From the NCBI GenBank assembly GCA_012519465.1, contig JAAYQD010000037.1, positions 1 through 10,412 on the forward strand: 10,412 nt of DNA, in the 5' to 3' direction. The position numbers and the translations under genes were made by a program. This document shows, in pieces, positions 5,301-10,412 of this stretch. The notes below the pieces were generated by a model that had not been told where the DNA came from, searched no databases, and saw nothing but the letters and a program-made list of their open reading frames with translations. Position 1 is the first letter of the stretch, and each line of letters opens with the position of its first letter. The stretch comes from Candidatus Cloacimonadota bacterium. GTDB taxonomy: Bacteria > Cloacimonadota > Cloacimonadia > Cloacimonadales > Cloacimonadaceae.

Positions 5301-6272
5301 ATGGAAAAGAAAGAAATATACGTGGGCGGACAAGCCGTGATCGAAGGCGTGATGATGCGCGGTCCGGATAAGCTTGCCACCGCCATTAGGCGCAAAGACG
5401 GCACGATAGAGCTATTTAAACAGCCCTTCACCAGCATCACCACCCGCGTGAAGGCGTTGGGATTTCCCATCCTGCGCGGTTTTGTGAATTTGATCGAGAT
5501 GATGAAGATCGGTTTTGGCACCCTCACCCTGTCTGCCAATCGCTATGAGCTGGATCTGGTAGCAGAGGCAGAGGAAGGGAGCAAAGAGGTAAAAAAGCAA
5601 TCCACCTTTATGGGGAAGCTGATGGATATCCTGAGCTATGTGTTTGCCTTTGGCTTGGCATTTCTGCTCTTTGGATTTCTGCCCTATAAGCTGGCAGATT
5701 GGATGCAATTGGGGCGGCAGGATTTTTATTTCAATCTCTTTGCCGGCGTCATACGCATCGTCTTCTTTGTGCTGTATGTATGGCTGATCAGCCTGATGAA
5801 GGATGTGAAGCGGCTCTTCCGCTATCACGGGGCGGAACATAAGAACGTAAATGCATACGAAAAGGATATGCCCCTGGAGATAGCCTCCATCCAGAGCAAT
5901 ACCACCCTCCATCCCCGCTGTGGCACCAGCTTCATGTTTTTCGTGCTGCTGGTCTCCATCCTCTTTTTCTCCATTACAGACACGCTGGTTTCGGCATTCA
6001 TCATCAAGGATAGCGTTCCCATGCTGCTGCGCCTGGGCTACCACCTGCTTTTGATCCCCATCGTTTCCGGGCTCAGCTATGAGGTGTTGCGCTTCAGCGG
6101 CAAAAACCTCTCCCATCCCCTGGTGAAGCTGATGACCATCCCCGGCATGGCACTGCAGAGGATCACCACCCAGCCGCCGGATGATGATATGGTGGAAACC
6201 GCTTTGGTGGCGATGAAGGCCGCCCTGGATATGGATTATAGCCAGCATAACGTGAAGGAAATCCAGCAATGA
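5301..6272 (+). CDS. DUF1385 family membrane protein (YqhQ-like)
   Basis: A 323-residue protein of the DUF1385/YqhQ family. Characteristic blocks are visible: [14 protein letters not shown] near the start, [13 protein letters not shown] in the middle and [13 protein letters not shown] soon after. The conserved His, Glu and Cys in the last two blocks suggest a metal site, and the family was once labelled a predicted metal-dependent enzyme; its biochemical role is not established. About four hydrophobic segments follow a soluble N-terminal ~100 residues: two around [18 protein letters not shown] and [18 protein letters not shown], and two around [14 protein letters not shown] and [24 protein letters not shown] nine bases before the ATG supports the start. 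The stop overlaps the prfA start in ATGA. Placement between rpmE and prfA is conserved across several phyla. The family is certain, the function unknown. Confidence 0.93.
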   Translation: MEKKEIYVGGQAVIEGVMMRGPDKLATAIRRKDGTIELFKQPFTSITTRVKALGFPILRGFVNLIEMMKIGFGTLTLSANRYELDLVAEAEEGSKEVKKQSTFMGKLMDILSYVFAFGLAFLLFGFLPYKLADWMQLGRQDFYFNLFAGVIRIVFFVLYVWLISLMKDVKRLFRYHGAEHKNVNAYEKDMPLEIASIQSNTTLHPRCGTSFMFFVLLVSILFFSITDTLVSAFIIKDSVPMLLRLGYHLLLIPIVSGLSYEVLRFSGKNLSHPLVKLMTIPGMALQRITTQPPDDDMVETALVAMKAALDMDYSQHNVKEIQQ

Positions 6273-7336
6273 TCCCCAAAGACAAGCTGGATATGCTGGC
6301 TAAGGAGCTGACAGATCTTTCCGAAAAGGTATCGGATACCAGCTTGATGGCAGATGCGCGCAGCTATCGCGATTTGATGCGCCGCTATAACGAACTCAGC
6401 GAGATCGATGACGCCTGGCAACAGTATCAGGCTTTGGAAGAGGAGCAGCGTGAGGCGCAGGAAATGCTTGAAAACGAGAAGGATGCAGAGCTGGTGGCCC
6501 TGGCACGGGAGGAAATCCAGCGTTTGGCGGAAGACCTCCAGATATGTGAAGACAAGCTTCGCCAGCTGCTAATCCCGAGGGATCCCAACGACGATAAAAA
6601 CGCCATCATCGAGATCCGCGCCGGGACGGGTGGGGAAGAGGCGGCTCTCTTTGCCGCAGACCTCTTTCGCATGTACGGCTATTATGCGGAATCCAAGGGC
6701 TGGAAGCTGCAAACGCTCAGCCTCAATGAAACCGGCTTGGGCGGCTATAAAGAAATCATCTTTCTCCTTAGCGGCAAGGAAGCCTATGGGCTGATGCGCT
6801 TTGAAAGCGGAGTGCATCGCGTTCAGCGCATCCCCGTCACGGAATCCGGTGGCCGCATCCACACCTCCGCCGTGAGCGTGGCAGTTCTCCCCGAAGCCGA
6901 AGACATTGATATCGATATCAGCGATGCCGATCTGCGCATAGACGTCTATCGCAGCAGCGGGCATGGCGGACAAAGCGTGAATACCACGGATTCCGCCGTG
7001 CGCATCACCCATATCCCCACGGGGCTGGTGGTGACCTGTCAGGATGAAAAGTCTCAAATCAAAAACAAAGCCAAGGCGCTGAAGGTATTGCGTTCCCGGC
7101 TGTTGGATGCGGAGATTCAGCGTCAGGAAGAGGAAATGGCGCGCTCTCGCAAAGCTCAGGTGAATACGGGCGACCGCTCTGATAAAATCCGCACCTACAA
7201 TTTTCCTCAATCCCGAGTAACAGATCATAGAATTAACTTGACAAGCTACAACCTTGATGGTTTTTTGACAGGAAATATCGAAGACTTTGTGCAGGCACTC
7301 AGGATAGCCTGGCAAAGCGAGAAGGTAAACAGCTAA
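6269..7336 (+). CDS. prfA: Peptide chain release factor 1
   Basis: A 355-residue class I release factor that reads UAA and UAG stops and triggers peptide release on the ribosome. The codon-recognition segment [14 protein letters not shown] carries PVT at 189-191, the RF1 form of the PxT motif; RF2 would have SPF. The catalytic GGQ is at 233-235 in [20 protein letters not shown]. The coiled-coil N-terminal domain is Glu/Arg-rich (about 35-100), and the end [26 protein letters not shown] is typical. Length is normal. The start overlaps the upstream stop in ATGA, with a GGA-rich site inside the end of the DUF1385 gene, so translation is probably coupled. The next gene begins on the base after the prfA stop. 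The usual neighbour prmC (hemK), the methyltransferase that modifies the GGQ glutamine, is not seen in this window. Confidence 0.97.
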   Translation: MIPKDKLDMLAKELTDLSEKVSDTSLMADARSYRDLMRRYNELSEIDDAWQQYQALEEEQREAQEMLENEKDAELVALAREEIQRLAEDLQICEDKLRQLLIPRDPNDDKNAIIEIRAGTGGEEAALFAADLFRMYGYYAESKGWKLQTLSLNETGLGGYKEIIFLLSGKEAYGLMRFESGVHRVQRIPVTESGGRIHTSAVSVAVLPEAEDIDIDISDADLRIDVYRSSGHGGQSVNTTDSAVRITHIPTGLVVTCQDEKSQIKNKAKALKVLRSRLLDAEIQRQEEEMARSRKAQVNTGDRSDKIRTYNFPQSRVTDHRINLTSYNLDGFLTGNIEDFVQALRIAWQSEKVNS

Positions 7337-8593
7337 ATGTCTCTCTCTGGTTATATTATGATCAGTGTGGCGCTTTTCCTGCTGCTGGCACTGGGTTTTA
7401 TGTTTGCGGGGATAGAGACGGGGATGATGTCTCTCAATCTGATAGAATTGGAGCGTAAGGCGAGGAAAGACCGCCAATCTGCCCGCATCCTGGCTTTTGT
7501 AAAGCAGCCAGACCACTTTTTGGGAACCACCCTCATCGGCAACAACATCATGAGTGTGCTCATCGCCGCCCTCAGCACCTATATGGTACACCGCATCAAT
7601 TCGCCCTATCTGCCTGCCAAATACAGCGCTTTGGTGGTGGGTTTGATAGTGCTCAGCTTTGGTGAAATAGTTCCCAAAGCCATATTCCGAGACCATGCCG
7701 ACAGCCTGGTGCCAAAGTTTTTTCCCATTCTGCTTTTCTTCTTTTATCTTTTCAAGCCCCTCGTGGCAGCGGTCAGCCGCCTCAATCTGGCATTACGCAA
7801 GCTGCTAAAGCTGGATGCCAAGGCAGATTTCAATTATCTCACCCGTGACGATCTGGCGTTTTTGCTGTCCCAGACCCAGAGCGCACCGGAAGAGCAGCCT
7901 CAGATGGATATGATCGAGGATGCGCTGGAATTTAAGGAGCAGGAGGCGCGCAACGTGATGGTGCCGCGCACGGATATCGTGGCTATCCCTGCCCAGGCGT
8001 CCATCGAGGAAGCCCTTGCCATCGCCCGCGAGGAAGGCTTCACCCGCTATCCCGTCTCTGGGCAAAACCTGGATGACATCGTGGGCGTGCTCATTATTTA
8101 TGACATCCTCAAGGTGCAGGACGCCACCGGCATGACCGCCGGGCAATTGGTTCACGAGCCCTATTTTGCCCCGGAAAGCATGGATTTGGATATCCTGCTC
8201 AAAGAGATGCAAAAGAAGCGGCGCACCATGGCCATCATCGTGGATTCCTACGGGGGCACGGCGGGAATAGTGACCATTGAAGACATTCTGGAAGAGATTG
8301 TGGGCGATATTGAGGACGAATATGACACCGAGGAAGACAATCCCGAGGTGGAGCAGATTTCACCCAATACCTGGCTGGCTCAGGCGGATGTGGAGATAGA
8401 TTATCTGGCGGATGAATATCAGATAGAGCTGCCGGATGGTGATTATGAGACCATCGCCGGGCTCATCCTGGACAGGCTGGAGCGCATCCCCCATCAGGGG
8501 CAGGTGATTTCCGTGCCGCATTATCGCATCCAGGTATTGCAAGCCACAAACAAGAAGATTGTCAAAGTAAAGATTCATAAAATAAACACATAG
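7337..8593 (+). CDS. CNNM/CBS-domain protein, HlyC/CorC family (probable Mg2+/cation transport)
   Basis: A 418-residue membrane protein. The N-terminal DUF21/CNNM domain (about 1-160) has hydrophobic segments and family motifs: FAGIETGMMSL (23-33), TLIGNN (65-70) and SFGEIVPKA (107-115). MVPRTDIVAI (208-217) leads into a CBS pair (about 215-325) with the DSYGGTAGIVTIEDILEEIVG segment, followed by an acidic linker and a CorC_HlyC domain (about 345-418). Related CNNM proteins export or regulate Mg2+ and other divalent cations; the old name hemolysin is not evidence of toxin activity. The start codon follows the prfA stop with no gap, and AGAAGG in the end of prfA can serve as ribosome site. The last codons (KIHKINT) precede the next gene by nine bases. 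The family is sure; the transported ion is inferred. Confidence 0.93.
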   Translation: MSLSGYIMISVALFLLLALGFMFAGIETGMMSLNLIELERKARKDRQSARILAFVKQPDHFLGTTLIGNNIMSVLIAALSTYMVHRINSPYLPAKYSALVVGLIVLSFGEIVPKAIFRDHADSLVPKFFPILLFFFYLFKPLVAAVSRLNLALRKLLKLDAKADFNYLTRDDLAFLLSQTQSAPEEQPQMDMIEDALEFKEQEARNVMVPRTDIVAIPAQASIEEALAIAREEGFTRYPVSGQNLDDIVGVLIIYDILKVQDATGMTAGQLVHEPYFAPESMDLDILLKEMQKKRRTMAIIVDSYGGTAGIVTIEDILEEIVGDIEDEYDTEEDNPEVEQISPNTWLAQADVEIDYLADEYQIELPDGDYETIAGLILDRLERIPHQGQVISVPHYRIQVLQATNKKIVKVKIHKINT

Positions 8594-8602
8594 AGGTAAA
8601 TC

Positions 8603-10267
8603 ATGAAGTTAATGGAATGTGTCCCAAACTTCAGCGAAGGACGCGATCAGGCAGTTTTGGATGCCATCGCCGCTGAAATCAGATCCGTAAATAACGTGGT
8701 GCTTTTGGACGTGGATCCTGGCGCCGATACAAACCGTACCGTCTTCACCATGGCTGGCAATCCCGATGCCGTGGTGGAAGCCGCATTTTTGGCAATTAAA
8801 AAAGCAGCCGAGCTGATAGACATGAGCAAACACCAGGGAGCCCATCCTCGCATGGGTGCCACTGATGTCTGCCCCTTTATCCCCATCTCCGGCATGACCA
8901 TGGAAGAGTGTGCCCAGTATGCCCGCCAATTGGGCAAACGCGTGGGCGAAGAGCTGGGCATCCCCATCTATCTCTACGAAGAGGCAGCTAACAAGCCTGA
9001 ATGGCGCAACCTTGCCACCGTGCGCAGTGGAGAATATGAAGCTTTGCCCGAAAAGGCAAAAGATCCCGCCTGGAAGCCAGATTTTGGACCCCATGCCTTC
9101 AACGCCAAGAGTGGTGCCACCGCCATCTCTGCCCGTGAATTCCTCATTGCATACAATATCAACCTCAATACCCGAGACAAAAAGAAAGCGCACGATATCG
9201 CCCTCAGCATCCGTGAAAGCGGCAGAGCTGCCCGCGATGAAAACGGCAAGATCATCCGGGATGCCAACGGCAAACGGGTAAACGTGCCGGGCCTCTTTTC
9301 CCATTGCAAGGCAGTGGGCTGGTATATCGATGGTTACGACCGTGCCCAGATCTCCATCAACCTCACCAATTACAAGATCACCCCTCCCCATCTCGTCTTG
9401 GATAAGGTGCGTGAATTGGCACGTGAAAAAGGCGTGGAAGTTACCGGCAGCGAGCTGGTGGGACTCATCCCCAAAGCAGCGTTGTTGGAAGCAGGAAAGC
9501 ACTATCTGGAAAAGATGAATGAAAGCACTGGCTGGCCGGAAAGAATGATCATGGATACCGCCATCCAATCGATGGGTCTTGCCGAACTGGCTTCCTTTGA
9601 TCTGGATAAAAAGGTGATTGAATATGCCATCGCCCGCAAAGACGGCCTCATTAGGCTGCGTTTGGATGAATTTACAGACCTGCTCTCCACAGATTCCCCC
9701 GCCCCCGGTGGTGGCAGCGTGGCAGCCCTGTGTGCCTCCATGTCCGGCGCCCTCTGCAGCATGGTTTCCAACCTCACCGTAGATAAAAAGGGCTATGAAG
9801 ACGTTCAGGAAGAGGTGCTCCGTCTGGCACCCATCGGTCAGGATATCAAGCTGCGCTCCCTGGAGTGTATCGATAAAGATACCGATGCCTTTTATGGGCT
9901 GATGGATGCCATGCGCCTGCCCAAAAAGACCGATGCAGAAATCACCCTGCGTGATGCTGCCATCGAAGCAGCCACCCAGCATGCCATCATGGTTCCCTTT
10001 GCCACTCTCGAGATTTCCCTGGAAGCTCTGCAGCTGGCAAAAGACGTGACCAAGGTGGGCAATCGTAACGCCCTCAGCGATGCCGGCGTGGCTGGTCTCA
10101 CAGCCCTGGCAGCAGCCAAAGCGGCTTATTACAATATCCGCATCAATATGTTAGGCTCCACCGATGAAGCCTTCAAGACGGATATCCTTCCCCGCTCCCA
10201 GGAGATTATCAAACAGTGTGAAAGCCTCGCCGCAGAAGTGGAAAATGAGGTCTTGGAGCAACTGTAA
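8603..10267 (+). CDS. ftcD: Bifunctional glutamate formimidoyltransferase / formimidoyl-THF cyclodeaminase
   Basis: A 554-residue fusion like vertebrate FTCD (about 541). The N-terminal transferase (about 1-325) moves the formimino group from formiminoglutamate, a histidine breakdown product, to tetrahydrofolate. The cyclodeaminase (about 345-554) then closes the ring to 5,10-methenyl-THF and releases ammonia. Visible motifs: ECVPNFSEGR (5-14), DVDPGADTNRTV (36-47), GAHPRMGATDVCPF (79-92, with H81 in the catalytic histidine position), LTNYKITPPHLV (254-265), the cyclodeaminase opening DSPAPGGGSVAALCASMSGAL (364-384) and GNRNALSDAGVAG (486-498). AGAGGT seven bases before the ATG supports the start. 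Both halves look complete, so both activities are likely. Many bacteria have separate or single-domain versions. No other hut gene lies in the window. It is probably the fourth gene of the DUF1385-prfA-CNNM operon and feeds the folate one-carbon pool. Confidence 0.96.
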   Translation: MKLMECVPNFSEGRDQAVLDAIAAEIRSVNNVVLLDVDPGADTNRTVFTMAGNPDAVVEAAFLAIKKAAELIDMSKHQGAHPRMGATDVCPFIPISGMTMEECAQYARQLGKRVGEELGIPIYLYEEAANKPEWRNLATVRSGEYEALPEKAKDPAWKPDFGPHAFNAKSGATAISAREFLIAYNINLNTRDKKKAHDIALSIRESGRAARDENGKIIRDANGKRVNVPGLFSHCKAVGWYIDGYDRAQISINLTNYKITPPHLVLDKVRELAREKGVEVTGSELVGLIPKAALLEAGKHYLEKMNESTGWPERMIMDTAIQSMGLAELASFDLDKKVIEYAIARKDGLIRLRLDEFTDLLSTDSPAPGGGSVAALCASMSGALCSMVSNLTVDKKGYEDVQEEVLRLAPIGQDIKLRSLECIDKDTDAFYGLMDAMRLPKKTDAEITLRDAAIEAATQHAIMVPFATLEISLEALQLAKDVTKVGNRNALSDAGVAGLTALAAAKAAYYNIRINMLGSTDEAFKTDILPRSQEIIKQCESLAAEVENEVLEQL

Positions 10268-10281
10268 ATGTATCAGGATAT

Positions 10282-10297
10282 GAGCCATGTGAGGCTC
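10282..10297 (+). promoter_or_regulatory. Small hairpin over the likely ispG ribosome binding site
   Basis: GAGCC (10282-10286) and GGCTC (10293-10297) can pair across a 6-base loop. The best SD-like stretch before ispG, GAGG (10291-10294), falls in the loop and the right arm, and sits 11 bases from the ATG. Pairing could lower ispG translation. The stem is short, so this is tentative. Confidence 0.3.
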
Positions 10298-10305
10298 TAA
10301 TATAG

Positions 10306-10412
10306 ATGGAAAATATAAACCGTAAACCCACAAAACGCATCAGCCTGGGCAAGGTTGAGATTGGCGATAATGCTCCCGTCAGCATTCAAAGCATGCTCAG
10401 CCTGCCCACGGC
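10306..10412 (+). CDS. ispG: 4-hydroxy-3-methylbut-2-enyl diphosphate synthase, N-terminal fragment
   Basis: The frame starts at ATG 10306, directly after an in-frame TAG, and is open for 35 codons to the window edge. Residues TKRISLGKVEIGDNAPVSIQ followed by SMLSLPT match the conserved opening of IspG/GcpE (typically VxVGxVxIGGxAPVSVQSMTNT). IspG is an iron-sulfur enzyme of the non-mevalonate (MEP) isoprenoid pathway that reduces the cyclic diphosphate MEcPP to HMBPP. The cluster-binding cysteines lie in the missing C-terminal part. The gene follows ftcD by 38 bases and is probably cotranscribed. The 3' end is beyond the window. Confidence 0.85.
   Translation, partial: MENINRKPTKRISLGKVEIGDNAPVSIQSMLSLPT

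Noticed and set aside
6569..7696. 375-codon minus-strand open frame opposite prfA and the CNNM gene
   Set aside because: It spans the junction of two well-identified plus-strand genes and shows no protein-family features.
8609..9982. 457-codon minus-strand open frame opposite ftcD
   Set aside because: It is antisense to a gene with unmistakable enzyme motifs, has a low-information His/Gly-rich composition and no ribosome site; codon bias of the sense gene explains it.

Overview
The window reads as an ordinary bacterial chromosome segment of moderate GC with a repeat-rich accessory patch near its left third. My best guess for the source is Cloacimonadota or a neighbouring FCB-group lineage. 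That rests on three things: the mix of a truncated caspase-family gene with a lipoprotein carrying chitobiase-type repeats plus an FGE-sulfatase domain, a fused formiminotransferase-cyclodeaminase, and heptamer repeats in a gene-free stretch. This is pattern recognition, not a database result.

Left block (1-1850, minus strand): a compact three-gene operon. It encodes a GntR/YtrA-type repressor, an ABC-2 type ATPase and an ABC-2 membrane permease that runs off the left edge. Genes overlap by 8 and 14 bases. A TTGACA promoter with an inverted repeat over its -10 lies upstream, which suggests autoregulation.

Middle block (1850-4093): about 600 bases without a credible gene but dense in small repeats: two heptamer tandem arrays, a triloop hairpin and a 55-base nested perfect palindrome. 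Next, on the plus strand, comes a caspase-family secreted protein cut off after its first ~70 residues. It is followed immediately by an intact lipoprotein with two nearly identical chitobiase-like repeats and a C-terminal FGE-sulfatase (C-type-lectin-like fold) domain. A strong bidirectional terminator closes this block against the convergent wrbA gene.

Right block (4173-10412): wrbA (minus) and rpmE (plus) are divergent; the wrbA promoter is clear and its -35 sits inside a dyad. After the rpmE terminator comes a tightly packed plus-strand operon: DUF1385/YqhQ-type membrane protein, prfA (release factor 1; ATGA overlap), a CNNM/CBS/CorC ion-transport-type protein (zero-base spacing), bifunctional formimidoyltransferase-cyclodeaminase, and the first 35 codons of ispG. 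This is housekeeping: translation (L31, RF1), membrane functions, one-carbon/histidine catabolism and isoprenoid synthesis.

I found no CRISPR array, tRNA, rRNA, transposase or reverse transcriptase. The most interesting spots are the truncated caspase gene beside the FGE lipoprotein, the atypical C-terminal tail of that lipoprotein, and the repeat mosaic upstream. No complete new system can be claimed from this window alone.
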